Of a stretch of DNA of 64,000 nt, positions 13,301 through 28,300 are shown piece after piece. The translations under genes and the position numbers were made by a program. Within the stretch, counting starts at the first letter, position 1. Every line of letters begins with the position of its first letter. The stretch comes from Taeniopygia guttata (taxonomy: Eukaryota; Chordata; Aves; Passeriformes; Estrildidae), in NCBI RefSeq assembly GCF_048771995.1, contig NC_133024.1, positions 42,632,001 to 42,696,000 of the forward strand. The letters run 5' to 3'. The notes beneath the pieces are model-generated. The model did no database searches and was not told where the DNA came from. It was given only the letters and a program-made list of their open reading frames with translations.

Positions 13301-16300
13301 ATCCAGTCTCTTGTTCTCTTCCATTGATCCTTTCCCTCCCATTCCAGTTACCCTTCTCTTAGGCTCTCAGCTTGATTCACACAAAATCACCAGTTACCAG
13401 AAGGATGGGTACATTCTGTGCAGAAAGAGCATCTGCCTCCTTCAGTGCTGGCTACTCCTAAGGGCACCATGTCTCATATTCAGAAGTCATTTTATTCCCA
13501 ACCTGGAGTCCCCAAGTACCAGGTTTCAAAGCCTTTAAGCTCCATTTCAGGCTTTAACAGTTGGGAATAGTGGCACTGTAACCTTTAAGGTAATACTTAT
13601 AAAAATCAGTAGGTTAACCATTCTCTATGGCAAGACTGAGGTTTGTATCTCACAGGAAGATGAAATTAAAATGGTCAGAGGTCTATAACAGCAGTGCTCT
13701 GTATACATTTGTATACAGAGGACTGATTTGTATCTTTGATTTGGGTTTCTTAAAGCAGAAAAAAGATAAGACTAAGAGAATTAGCAGCATGAGGAAGGAA
13801 AGCAAGAGCAAACTCTTAAAAACTATGTTAAAAATTTAGTATTTCAAGAACGACTTCATAAATATATAATGAGTCACTATTACACATTCAAAAGGTGCTA
13901 ACACAGTAATGGGATTTTTAAAAGTTTTTACAAGATCAGAAAGTTGGCCTGCCATAATTAGGTCCTTGTGTTTAACAGCGAAGAGAAGCATTATAAAACC
14001 TAATGCAGGCTGAAAAGCAGAGGTGAACTATTCTACAGAAGAGCATCTGTATCTTGGTTTGTGTGTAAAGGACTAGAGTAAAAAAACCCCAGAAACTCCA
14101 AACCATGGAAAAGAATTAGGTCTCTTTCCTTTTCTTCTACCAGTGAGTGACACCTGTTAATAACACAATAAGTAAAGAACTTCATTTGTTCTTACTGATA
14201 TAAAATCAGATGCCCCTTAAAATTCAGCAATTCTTTGTCCTTATATTACAAAGAGGTTATTTTGGCTAAACTGTTTATTACTCAGAATAAGCAGTTTATT
14301 AATCCTCATTAATCTCCTCTTTACAATTAATGTCTCTGACATTAGCCCTGCATGCAGAAATCTATTTCCATTCAGTACTTATTTTCTTAGAGCATATTGA
14401 AGACAGGGTGATCAGAATATCATCTCTTGAGTAGAATGGCCATACACACAAATCTAAAGTCAAATTCAGTAAGAGTCATACTGCCAGCCTGTGGAAGTAA
14501 AACTGAAACTAGTAACATATAATTACAGCAGCTTGTAATGTGTTTGCCCATTGATGCACCCAGAAATGGGGAAAAGTAAAGCAATTAAATCTAACTTTAA
14601 AATAATATCCTGGATATCAGGAAGCCACATAGCCTTGAAAACACAACTTTAAAAAAAGGTCAAATATATTCAGTTTGATACTCTAAATTGTTAGCTACAC
14701 TTTGAAATGGTTAGTCACTTAGCTACATCAGTGAGCCACTGCATGTATGAGATGTAAGAAAATTTGTAAAAACTGTAATGACTAGATGAATTGTTTCTAC
14801 AGCAAGGATATCTGACACAAAATATATATACTCAGACAATGAAAAAAAAAGAGAAATATTGCAGCATGTTGGTTCTTAAGTCCATAGATTTCTATTTCAT
14901 CTTATCAACTTATGATTTAACACAGTGAATGGGTAAATATAGCAGTAAAACTATGTAGAAATTTAACATGGTGTTGCAAGAAAAACGCAGCCAGAAAAAA
15001 TGGCACCATCAGTTACAAGTGCTGCGTGGCACTTGGATATGGTTTTTGCCCTGGTGTTAAAGCACACTTGGAAGTTTTTGTATTCTCAGTTTGCATTCTA
15101 AGAAGTTTTAGTCATTCTGCCCTTTTATACTTTTTACATGTACTGAAATGGTAAGCTATTTTACATCCTTTACTTACTGATACAATTTTTCTAACACATT
15201 TTAATTGCAAAAGCTAATTTCCTATAAATTACATTCAGGAAGATATATCCCTTTGTCTTAATATGTCCTTGTCTTAAATAATTGTGTAATACACTCTTAC
15301 TGACATCAACAAGAATGTTCAGGAAATAAACTAATCAATAACAGCATACACCTAGTATTTTTTAAAACTATGCACTAATGATATGAAAGCTGTTCTGCAT
15401 AAGTCTGCCCCCTTCATTATTCCATTTTACATTCACAGCTAGTCAAGTCTGTAGGGAAATACAAACTTCTGCTGGAGAAAGAATAGCACAACCATCTTGC
15501 AGACAAGATTCAAGTGTGATGGAACAACAGGAATCAGGAATTATGATGAGCTGCAAGCATCTGAGAGTAAACAGGCCATGAGCCATCTGTTGCTGTATCT
15601 CCCCACCACCTGAAGTTCCCAATAAAATCCCAGATTTTTACTGTGAAGATCATTTTACTTAATGAAGATCATTCATTCCCAACCTTCTAGGTTTTACACA
15701 ATGTCTCATCTATACTTTTATGCCAAGCAATTTATAATAATTTTTAAAGTATTCTTTATATATGGTACATCTATAGTACAGCTGTATTTAGGTTCTGCAT
15801 TGGTTAAGTCAGAATGAATGCTATGAAAACATATTATAGGTAAATTTTGACAACCAAATATTTTCATTGCAAAAAAAATCTGTGTTTATAGTCTCAATTC
15901 CCAAACCTAAAATTTAACAACCTGGCACACCTGCAATTTTAAACATTAATTTTCAGGGTGATTTGGCATTTGCTTTCTTTGTGTTTGTTTAGAATTGGCT
16001 TGGTTTCTTTTTAAATAAAAACGCCCACACATCAGAAGCATTCTTTTCCTTCTTTCTTTCACTTCCTTCTGTGAAGTATTAATCACTATCTAAATTTTAC
16101 ACATATACACAAACACATGTACACACACACCACTGTCTCGTTCTCCAAGGAATCATTGTCATTTTTAAGCTATTTGTGAACAGGTCAATATTGAAAACAT
16201 ATGAAAAATAAACATACGTTCTCGTTTTCCCCATTATCATTAATGGAACCAAGAGAACATTATTTCAGGTTTGTTCCACATCTGATTCCTCTCAGCTACT

Positions 16301-19300
16301 CACTCCTAATGTCACATGGTTTACTCGTCTCAGGATAGTAACTATGCAGCAAATAATTTCTCTGAATAAAGATCCAGCGTGTTCATGTTCCATCCTGTCT
16401 CTCCTAAGACAGAACTACATACAATGGGATGCAATAGATGTAATTTTATAGAATCAGAGAATATTAAGGGTTTATTCCCCTTAAGCCCCCACCACAGGCA
16501 GGACCTCTCACTAGACCAGGTTGCTTTGTCCAACCTGGCCTTGAACACTGCCAAGACCAGGGCATCCACAACCTCCCTGGACAACCTGTTCCACTGTCTC
16601 ACCACCCTCACAGTAAGAAAATTCTTTTTAATATCTAACCTAAATTTTACCTCTTTCAGTTTGCATCCATTACTCCTTGTCCTGTTACTACAGTTCCTAA
16701 CAAAGAGTCCCTCTCTGGCTTCTCTGTAGGCCCCCTTCAGACATGGAGGATTTGAGATTTAAGGCAAGCTGTTTTATTCAGTTTATTTTCTAAAAACCAA
16801 TGTTAGTTCTTCAAAAAGAATTCTTAAAATGTTATTTATATTGAGCTAATTTCCCTAGAATTTTCCCTCAGTCTGGAGTCTAATGAATCTCAGGAATCCA
16901 AATTAAATCTCAGAACTTCAATACATCAAAATCTGTGTTCAGATAGGAGGTGTTGGAAACATAATCAACCTTATTACTTATACTCAAGAAGAATAATTAA
17001 ATAAAAATAGCAGAAGTGCTTGAAGTACACGGAGTTCCTAATATTATTAATGTTTTCAGTAAAAGATGAACCCCACTTATGCCATAAAACTCACCAAACT
17101 AACTTTTCCCTGCATTATAAATCTTCTCCACCCGAGATGCACAAGCAATAGCCTGAAGTCTGTTACTCTCACAGATGCAACAGGTAGCCCAGAAAAGGTT
17201 TTGTCCTTTAAAGCAGCATCATGTCAGCAATACTAAAGTGAAATGCTGGGTCTGCCAAAATTCAAGTCTTACTCTATGGATATCTTCTGTGCCCAAGAGG
17301 CTTCACAGAAGCACTGAATACTCTTCAGTAGAAAAACACCCATACTAGACCAAAGGCTGAAGGACTTCCACAGAAAATTCAGTTATTCAAATGAAGATTT
17401 TCTGTGATTAAATAATTCATATTTTCCCAACATATTCTCAAATGCATAACAGAAAAGCCTATAGCTGTTTCTATTTTTCAGAACTCTCTTCTTTTAAATA
17501 ATCAGTGACACTATACCCTATCATGTTATTCTGCTTAAAGTACCACCTTCCAGCTTTCATTCAATTTTGTATTGATTTTGTCTTTCAAATGCAATTCATC
17601 ATTACTGAAAACTGTCTCTAGCATTTGCTCAGCAGAGACTACTTTCTGTTTCCTGCATACTAATTATGTTCTATGGAATACAGAAAAAAGCTTAGGGTTG
17701 AGAAGCTTTTCTTCTAAGCGATACTTCATTTGGGATTGAAAAGAGTTTTAAAAGATGCATACTCTTATATGATATTCATCCAACACCATGTTGTTGGACC
17801 AGATGTTCATAATAAGTCCCTTCCAAAGGATATATTCTATATTCCGCCCCTTCCTCATTTAAATTTTTATGTTCCAATTTTTGTAGTAGCAAAACCCACT
17901 GCAAATCATGTGCCCCATAGGAGTGCTAACATTCCAGATACAGTTTGTTAAATAAAAATACTGAATAAAAGTATAAATTACATCAGTTGTGACTGGTACC
18001 GACAATGGTAAAGGTGACATCCTCATAATCAATGTAGTAAAATCTAGGGTTGTGTAACACTTTCAGAACAGAAATACAAAATGTATTTAAGAGGTAAACT
18101 ATGAACACATGAAAGTTGTTTTCTAACTGCTGAAGTCTCCATAATTTTCTGCTGTCTCCTTACAGTCAATAGGTATCATTTTCATCACCTATCCCAACTC
18201 AGAAACCCTATGGTACAGCAGCCTTCTCTTTACACAGTTTCACTAGTACTCAAAGCGCAGCCTTGCTTTCTCAAAATGCCCATGACAAATTAGAAAGTAA
18301 GCATCTGAAAATAAACATAATTTCATTTTATCCAAATGAAATCAAAAGTTTTTTGATTTCCATAGACCCAGAAGGTTGCCTCCTGCTCAAACTTAAAGAT
18401 AAAACAAGCACAATCTAAACGTGGCTCAAGCATTTAACTACAATACGCATTAAGACCCCAAATTCCATTAACAGATAATTTAATTATATTCATAATAAAA
18501 TTAATAGGGTTACATACTTAAGGCAGCCTGCAGTGAACAACACTGGGGTTCTACCCAAGCTGAGACCTAATGAAATATATCAGCTGAGAAACACAAAAAC
18601 ATCAGTTTTTGAAAACTGTACTTCATAACCACATTTTGAGATTGCTTGGGGTAGAATTCTTGTCTAAGGCAAAAAAATTACAAAACTAGTCATTAAGCCC
18701 CACTGTAAAAGCCATATTTGCCTCTACTCCCACTTAGAAACAAAATAAAATTATATAAAATTAAAATAGGATTTAAGCTAGCACTTTACAGTCCGTTCAG
18801 TCTGTAGTTTCTTGATCACTTTAAGGCAGAATAAACCAGCACCACAATCAAAAGAATTGATCCTGTCCTCTGTACAAACCCCAGCCATTCATTCACCCCC
18901 TTATACTAGCCTAAGTCTTCACTCAGTCACACAGGGAACAGAATTGGAAATTGATCTGTGTCCAATTAATTAAGAAAAAAAACTTCCTAGGGAGATGCAT
19001 TCAAAATTGCCTTCACTGCTTCCTGATTTATCTCCCCAGCCCTCCCAACAGAAACTGAAATAAGGCAAAGCCACACTTTAGGATCCCTCAGCATGGCACT
19101 GGTCATGCTGCACTGCTTCAGAGACAGACCAGCCTGAAACAAAATGCTTTATGTTTGTTACTGGTAATGGAGGCACAGCTACCAAACTTTGGGACCAATA
19201 GGATATCCGTTTGGAAAACCATTTATGTGGAAACTCGTTCAGGTACCTCACTTGCAATACACCTTGCTGAAGTGGCTGAGGCTGGCACTTGGGTGGTCTA

Positions 19301-22300
19301 TGCCACAGGAAGGCTGAGTCATGCAGAGCCAAACAGCCCCTCACAAATCAGCTTCCCTTGTGCTATGGGATGGTTTCTGAACATCTGGGCTGTTGACTGA
19401 GTGTCACAACACTGGCCCTTGGTGCCCAGGAGTACTAAACACATCCTGCTTGTGTCCCAGAATACCCTGGCATGACAAAGACAGGGCTTAGGACAGAGCA
19501 ATTGACTCTGATGGAGTTCTGACACTCAAACACCGTGTAATACAGACTAGAAGAAGACAGGAAAGAAGCACAGGCAAAGGATATTCATAAATAGTTACAA
19601 CTGCTATTTTTGCAATAACTGTTAGTTATAAAAATGCCCTAATTAAAAACTAAGATAAAAACCAGAATATGGTTGAAGATCAGGCCTGACAAAAATTGTC
19701 ATCCGTAACTCAGTACCTAAGGAATAGGTGTCCACCAAAATTTCTGAGGCCCACCCACAACACGCTCTTTAGTTCCCAATTTAAAATCTGAATGAATTTT
19801 TTCCTGTGTAATTACACAACTCCAGTCTGCTTTATTTAGGGCTTTTTTTTTTACATATATGAAAAACATGCCAAAGAACTGCTCTGCAATGAAGCAGAAG
19901 CTACCTACACCGAGCTTTTGTAATTTTTAAGTCTCGTGAATTCAGGTGTGAGACATAAATAATATCACCACAAGGTAGTCAGGCAGAGACCACACACTGT
20001 AATTCAGTTTAGGTTACCCTCTAAAGATTGGTCAAATACTAATTGGCGTATGAGGTCTGACATGAAGCCTTTTAGGATAAAAAAAGTTACTGAGTTTTTC
20101 AAACTCAACTCACTAGCACCTGAATTTTTACTGTGGAATTGGGGTCAAATTGAACAAGAACATTAATTTTTTGCCTGAAAGTTTCCTCTCAATCATGAGG
20201 ACAGAGCTCACAACTTAAGATATTGTCCCTGTTTCCTTATATCAGTGTTGGTACAGAGGAAGCTTTCTTACATTTCTTAAGCACCACCCAAATAACATTT
20301 GAAGTGCCAGCTTCTTCAGACACAGCAGTAAGTAACAGCCAGCACATATCAGTTTCATTTTTAATGGAAGATGTTTATCCTTGCTGAGGAAATATTATGA
20401 GTAAAAAAAAAAAATCTATTGAATTCGCTGAAGTACCATGGAGAAAGTTTTGTTTACCAACGAAAAGTACAATTTATTTGGACAATCACTCACTGGAAGT
20501 TACACTTTCTAATGTTCCTAAGTACATCTGATATTCTCTAATTCAGCTGCTACCTGTATCATACATATAATAGTGTTAGCACAAAGAAAAGAAGAATATT
20601 TTTCCACTTACCTCTCTGTCAGCCTTTGCTGGAATTTGTCCCTGAGTCTCTTTCAACTTGCGAGCACTGTCAAGTTTTGCTTGAAGTTCTGAAGCTAAAT
20701 CCTTCAACAAAAGTGATAGTACTCCATTAATTTGACTATCTTAAACTTTTAGGAGATTTTAATATCAAAATGAACCATTCATTTCATTTTTTGTGTTTTG
20801 GTATAACATTTTAAACTATAATGACACAAAATACTAAAGAAAACATCAGTATCATTCACACAAGTCTTTATAGGATACAACATGAAAAAATGTTCAGAAT
20901 AGAGGCATCTGAAGTACAGGAACAAGTATTGCCATTAAAAGACCAGAAAATGTATTCTTAAGCATTATTAAGTTCTACTAATAAATGCTTAGCATAATTA
21001 GGCATAGGCATTACTATATGTATCAGAACCTAAATAAGGAAGCCTGAACACATCATATGTGACATTCACATTCTCTGGACAGAGACACATGATTCCGTTT
21101 CTCAGGATTTCTTGGAGAAGCACAGAGAGAAAAAGAGAAAACAATCTTTATCTCTGCTCCTTTGTTTTCCCCATGTGGAATGTGATATGGAGACTGTTTA
21201 CCTGAAGTGATTGCTTGATTGGGTTGTTTGGGTTCAATGACCAATTGGATCCAGCTGTCTCAGACTCTCAGTAGCGAGTCAAGACTTTGTTAGACAGATA
21301 GATAAGTATAGTTTTAAGTTATCCTTCAGCCTTCTGATCTGGAGTCAGACATCATAATTTCTTTCCCACATCTGGGGTTTGCAGCATTTTTACTATAATC
21401 ATATCCTTTTTTTTTCTCTTGTACATACACATCAGCTATATGAGTCTAGGGAAACATCTCTCAGGAATTTTTGCTATGAAGTTTCACAGCTCTCTACACT
21501 CCATGTACAACTTCTGTGCTTCAGACCTTATCTTGAGAATTAAAATGTACAAGAGGTAGAAAATAAGACCAGTTTACAGTCTTGTGTAAATTGGTTTTGA
21601 TGCTCCTGTGCTCTCTTAACCATCTGACTATTAACTAAAGAGAAGTATTTCAGAATCTCTTGAATTGCTAGGAATTGCCATCCTATCAACCTGTAAAGAA
21701 TAGAACCATTTATACTCTAACCCCTCTGTCAGTTTCACTGACTGAACTCCAACCATCATGCCCATATTTGCTTCCCCAAAATTAAGTCATTTGATCAACA
21801 CCAGGCAGCAAATCAGTAACAAAAATAAATTCAGAATTTATTTGGCCCACATGGCCAACCTTGAGCTCCAGCCACCAGAACATGCTGTTACATAACCAAC
21901 TGTTCTGGTGTGTGAGAATGAACTTGCTTAAACAAGCAGCATTTTCAATCTGATTAGAGAAAGACCATTAAAAATATTTAAAATGCCATAAGGCTATTAT
22001 AGATTATATGTATTATATTAGCTATTTTGTTATTTAAATTGTTGTTGTTTGGTTTTAGGTTTGTTTTTTTTAAATTAGGTTGATTCAGAGTTCATATATA
22101 GAAAACTATACATATAAAAATAATTTTAAAAAGTGTAGTACTGGTTTCTGCCACATGATCTGGGTCAAAACAAAACAAAACTATAGAATATTAAATGAAT
22201 TACACTCTCCCCACATAATATGTGTATATTTTTCATCAAATCATTTGCATTCAGTTACCATCAGGTTCAAAAAGAAAAAGACCAAATAATTTGCCCAAAG

Positions 22301-25300
22301 TTTTGTTTAGGCAATGCTACTGAAGCTGAGCAGTATCAGAAAAAAATTTACAAATTTTTGCTGCTTTCCATCAGCTTTGGAAAACCTTCTCCTCCACAGT
22401 ACTTTAGCAACTAGTGTATAGATAGCTTACACTACACCAGTCCCTCACAAACCTATCATATAATTACTTCCATCAATATATTTTTGCTCATTAGTGTACT
22501 TTTTTAGTATTAACTAAGAAAACTAGAGATTAACATATGGACACATCTATTTAAATCATTAACAGGGAAAATACATTAGTAGAAAATACATTGCTGCAAC
22601 TCACTTTTAATTCACCTTTGAAGTTAGTAACATTTAAAATGGACAGGATTTCTATATAAGGTATTGCTGTTCAAATGTTTAACGCTACATACTTATGTCT
22701 ACGTCTAAAGTCTGTGGAAAAAGAATTCATAACATAAAATTGGTTTGAAAATATTTATAAAATGGACACTTTCTCCTAACAAAATCTGAACTATCTGATA
22801 AGGGCTTCAACAAGGATCAACACCATGTCCTAGTCCAGCAATAATGACAAAACATACTAAACTTTCCACAAATCAAAGAATCAATAGATCTTGAGTAATA
22901 TTAAGTTACCACTTGGAGATATAACATGTTTTATATATTACTATAAATAAATATTTATTTATTATTTCTTAAATATGCAGATTTTGGTGTAAATATTATG
23001 TTACAAGAGGCAAGCTAAACAGGTGCAGTAAAAATTAATGTTAAAAAATAAATACAAAAGCCCACAGTGATAGCATTTGCTTCTAAAAATATGAACATAG
23101 CTCTTTAAGAGCAGCTATTCAGAGCCAAGCACTTGAAAAACACAGCTTAAAAACTAACAGACTCTGACCTTGTTATAACTGAAGCTTCCAGACAGTACTA
23201 CTGAAGAGAATTAACTCATTATAACCATGTTTAATATAATAAATAAAATACATAAACCTCCAAATTTAGTGTTGCACAAGAGTGAAATTCTTGTTCCTTC
23301 ATGTAGCTGGCTGAAACAAGACACATTAAATGTGCAGCTGTTTGTCCCAGCTCCACAGACCAACCTCAATCAGAGGAGGACCACAAAGCATTCCACAGTT
23401 GTTCTCAGTGTAGAGCTGGCTGCAATGGCATATACTATTCCTTTCAGTTTTACAATTTCCATATCCCAATTAATAAGCCCGCTTATAGAGCAGAGCTATG
23501 GACCACAAGCACCTACTTGTGACAAAGCTGATGAAATAAGTACAGCTCCAGACACTGTTTACCTTGTAATCAAGACAGGGAGCTTTGTAGTTTTCACCTG
23601 CTCCCTTTTTTATAAAAAGACAATAAATACTCTAAAAAGGGCAGAGAACAACTGGTTTTAGGTATGCTGCTTATCCTAAAAGGCCAGGGTCCTGAATCCT
23701 CTACTCTAGTCTATGAACTACTGCATTTAAAGCAGAAATTACTGTAAAAGCACTATCTTCAAATCCTACCAAATTTTGCATGTCTTTAATTGCTTGAATC
23801 AATACCCTTAAAAAAAAAAAACACCCAAACAATTAAATCACTGTGAGCTTTGAGGAAAAATTGTAGTAAATCATGCCAGTTTTCCACAGCCAGTACCGTG
23901 TCTCCCATGAGTTCTGCTTTCACAATCCTCGCTCCCAGTCTGTTCATCTCCTCTTCACTAAGCACCCAAGGCGGCTCATCCTTTGATGATCTGTAAAACA
24001 CCAGCTGCACTTAAGCCACAGAAAATAGTGCAGTAGTCACCTGTGTAATTCAGAATGATAAGCCTACTGTAATTGTATATATGTGTCTATTGGCAAAACA
24101 ATTGAAAACGACATATTATAAAAATGTATTTGCAGACAGAAGATGCCAAGGACTCTGAAACCAAAGACCCTGAATAAAATTTTTATGAGGTTTGTTTATC
24201 TGTGAACATTTTCCCAGCATGAAAAAACAGTCAAGAGTCAGTACCAGGTATAAGCAGGAAAAAAACAAGGGAAAGAAACAGAAAATGTTATTTTAACCTA
24301 CTCTACTTCTTCTTTCTGGCTTTGGCCATGCTTTTACATCTCAGCTTCTGCAAAATCACCAATTTCTGAGTTATTCTGTTTGTCAAATGGCCTTCCACCT
24401 CTTGAAGATTACTTATTTTCCCCTATTTATCTGCTCACAGTACAATCTTTACATCTGACTATGTTATGGCTGATACAGAAGAGTTTCCATGGAAAATTAA
24501 CTGGCACTGTTTTAAAAATATGAAGTCCCCCTAGAGAAGCCACAGCTGGTAATAAAGAGTATTGTACCTTAATGTTAATATTAAAAACTTAGCATATGAC
24601 TTTTTATTATGTTTATTAAATACGGATTCCAAGAAATAGTGCAAAGAGGCATCAAGTAATTTTGGCTCTTGTTCTCTGGCCCTAGGAAAGACTAAAACCA
24701 ACTAACTCTAAAAGTAAATATCTAACACAAAAGATACAATAGAGTACAGTTATGATAGTGGTTCCTGCTGTTAGAGGGAGAATTCACTCACTAATTGATA
24801 TGGTTAAACCCTGTTGGATTTGAAGAAGGAGAAATCTTTGAACATGGTGTCCTCTTTAAGCACCAGGCCTCCCCCACCCTGAGAAACTTACTAAAGTTGA
24901 TTTTCTTCATTTTCAAGATCCCCAATCCAAACCCCTAAAACTCAGCAGAATTTACTTTAATTTCACCGGAAACAAAACATTCAAAGATTAAGTTCCCACT
25001 GTTGCTTAAGCTGTATCCTTCAAAGCAAAAGAGGCTACTTCAGAAAAAGGAACAAAAGGTGTTTAATAATTCATATATGCTTTTTTTTAATGGTGCTAGT
25101 GCTTGAATCATTGTCTGAACTTTTTGAGACTTGAGACATTGCTTTGATTTGCTTTTTATCTTGTCTCAAATTAAACTCTGAAGCAGTCACATTATTAAGT
25201 GTGACTTCCAGCAAACACTAGCTGATGGACTTTTCCTCTGGGGAGATCCCTTGGACACCCAATCAGCACTTTCAATTAACCTGTGTCATAACTGTCCAAA

Positions 25301-28300
25301 ACGCTTTGATTTATAGGCTGAAGAGGCTTCCTCTGTGCTTTGGAAAAGATAAAATTCAAAAGCCATACTTTCAGCATGAGAGATGAAGAACTGAATCAGC
25401 AACACCTATTAATTCAAGCCTTCACCTCAAAGATTTACTTTTTGTGATTGACAACACTACCAAAAGATTACATGCATTACAAGTCCTGAAACTTTAAGAA
25501 GAAAAAGAAAACAGCAGCTTATAAATTACTTTCAACAGGTATCTACTGCACAAATCCAAACTTGAAACGTTCCAAAAGCCTGAATTTTCTACAAAATACA
25601 ACACCAAAAAAAAAACTTCTGACCACTAGAAACAGGAAGACAGGTATTCACTACTTCAAAACACACAGAATCTCAGGAGTTAAGAAGTCATCTTAGAAGA
25701 ACCTGGATATAAGTTATGTCAATAAGCAAAGGCAATATGGTTTTGCAGGCCTAAGTAATCCCCACTTTACTAATGAGTCAGCTTAGTAATTGCATTGGCT
25801 AAGAAATATCAAAGAAGATGTACAGTTGGGTTAACAGCACCAGAAATGAAAACACATGCAAAAGAAAATATCAGCTGAACAGTTTCTACATCTAGTTCTC
25901 TTCTGTGACGAAAATAATTATCTTTTCTATCATAATAATTGAATTCTTTGAACTTGAGCAAGTAAACCACTTCCGCACACAATCTGATTTCCCCAAATTT
26001 GCAGCTTTGTCCATTTACAATTACCATTGTACTTAGTAAATGTGGCAGTTAAAAAAAGGTATTGTTTTTGTACCTGCAACTAAAAAAAAGTGAATCACCA
26101 TTATTTCATAAACCACCCCCCAAAAAAAAAAAAAAAACAACACCAAAAAAAACCCTGAAAAGAACAGCCGCTTCTTGAAAGAAAGCAATACAGAGGCAAC
26201 GGTATCACTAATTTCCATTCCATGATTACATGTTCTACTAGGTCTGGCTGGATGGGATGGAATTTATTTTTTCCACAGCAGTGCAGTGGTGCTATTTTCC
26301 TCCATATTGTGCCTAGCCCTCCCCTTCCCAGGCCATTCTGCAATCCCAGGAATTCCCATTATGGTTTGGCCTTTGTGGACCAATGAGGTATCCCTTGACT
26401 GCAGCAGGAACTCTTACCAGGCTAAGGTGGGAGCACACTGTCCGCACCTGGAACTCCAGGTGCCGGCCACAGTGGGGAACAAAGGCAGAAACCTTCAGTC
26501 AGCCCCTGGCAGCCTATGATCATTACTCACCTGAACCACAGCCTGAGTGGAACAGTACCATTGCTACTGGAATTTTCAAAATTCCAGTGACTGTGCCAGC
26601 CTGTGGCCAGAATGTGAATTTACTGATGACTGCAGCACAGCATGCTGCGACTCCACCAACAGCAGTGCTGTGTAAGGCCCTCTGAGCTCTTCCAGACCAC
26701 AGTGGGCTGTGCCAGAGCTGCACTGAGTGGGACACCTCTCAGAACTCACCAACTCCCCAGTTTGCAAAGATTAGAGCACCATCATAGAAAGCTGAAACCC
26801 TCCACTCCTTGAGGCTCAACTCCTGCTTGTTGATAAATTCCAATACACCTGAAGCATTTCACTGAAGTCAAGAGGAACTCTTAATAGGAATTTTTTATAT
26901 ATTCACACATATATATTTTTCTACATTTCTAGACTTCTATCCCTATATATCTCTTTTCATCCATGTGCATGCATGTGTGAATTATTGGAACAATCTGAAA
27001 GAAAATATTCATAGTAACAATCACACTAGTCAAACCACTGGAAGAACCAGCAAGCTGCTAATACTGGAGGAACAGGAGACCATGAGCAGAGCAAAAGGTC
27101 AGTTCTCCACCACTTGTCTGACCACCTCTCCTTACTACTCTCCATTGACTCTCACAAAAGTAAGTAATGGAAAACTTAATTCCTGCTATTAAGTTTGTGT
27201 TTCCTTTCCCACTCCTATTAATGCTTCCTCTTCATCACAGAAAACACACTTTCTATTAAATACTTTCTACTATTTTTCATATGCTATTACCTTAGCATAT
27301 GAGCTCATCTCTCAAGTGGCAAACCTATCCCTGCTGTATTAATTATTTCAGTTTTTAGTCAGCATTTTCTAACATTTAAAGATTGTATCTTATAAATTCA
27401 ATGACAGTTAAGATATTTTGGAGTTTTTTTGCCTTAGAGGCCAATTTTACCGCAGTGTGAACTAACATTAGAAAGAAGCAGAAAATAACCTATCATTAGC
27501 AACTCTCAAATGTGCTGAGGAGACAGATCAGGTGGGGGATATTCACTACTTCTGCTTAACTTACTTCTTCTAGCTGCCCTTAGCTGGAGGCTAAGACTCC
27601 TCCTCCAAACTAAAGAGATCTGATATAATCAGTGCTTATAATGTCAAAAAGGAGATAGAACTTTTGTTCTATTTTGTCATGAAAAATATAGCAAATAAAA
27701 ACCAAGTAAAGATGTTCATAGAATACCTAGAGGACGATGTTTTACTGTCAGATAAAATCAGTTTCTTCTCAGGGGTATCGCTTGCGTGTTCCTGTCGCGA
27801 CTTCTCTTTTTCATCACTTGGAGTTATTTTCCAACTTTTGCCATCAATTTGTTCCCTAGTACCTGATGATTTTTGGTGAGATTTTAATTTCTCACTGCTA
27901 TCTTCTGTGTGTGTTTTGGTCCACAGTGCAGTATCCTCACTGGGTTTCTGAAAACGGCTGCTCAAAGAGCTATGAGCTGAGGCCTCCTTGGAAGAGGACT
28001 GCTTTAACCTGGAGTCTCTGGGTGCACTGTAAGATGTTAAATCATCTTCAGAGGGTTTCAAAAATTTGTGTTTCAAGTTGCTTAGAGATGAATTCCTTTC
28101 CTGATTTCGTTTTTCACTGGAGTATTTTTCTGCTTTGGAGCTGTAACCCCTTGATACTGAGTCCGTGCTACTGCGTCCACATTCCTGGTCTGCTTTTGAC
28201 ACCTCTCTTCTGTAACCTTCGTCATCCTGCACCCACGCTTTGCCATATTTCTCCCTGGAATAGCCCCCAAACTTGTGTCTGTCTCTATCATCTTCATCTC

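Larger units (their letters stand above)
8731..20611 (-). other. CWF19L2: CWF19L2 intron 10 (11.9 kb)
   Basis: Long AT-rich phase-0 intron. It contains a TA/CA composite microsatellite near 9.3 kb and a clear CR1 copy near 16.6 kb. A GC-richer island around 19.08-19.53 kb has plus and minus frames of 80-90 codons that I cannot assign; it may be an old repeat or a conserved element. Otherwise nothing recognisable. Confidence 0.8.
23991..27726 (-). other. CWF19L2: CWF19L2 intron 8
   Basis: A 3.7-kb phase-2 intron. It holds a GC-richer block at about 26.23-26.77 kb with an LTR-like left end and two perfect inverted repeats, plus a short poly(A) near 26.12 kb. The rest is plain AT-rich DNA. Confidence 0.8.

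Noticed and set aside
23227..23661. 144-codon plus-strand frame in CWF19L2 intron 9
   Set aside because: No domain, no family resemblance, no promoter-like context; compatible with chance in a 64-kb AT-rich window.
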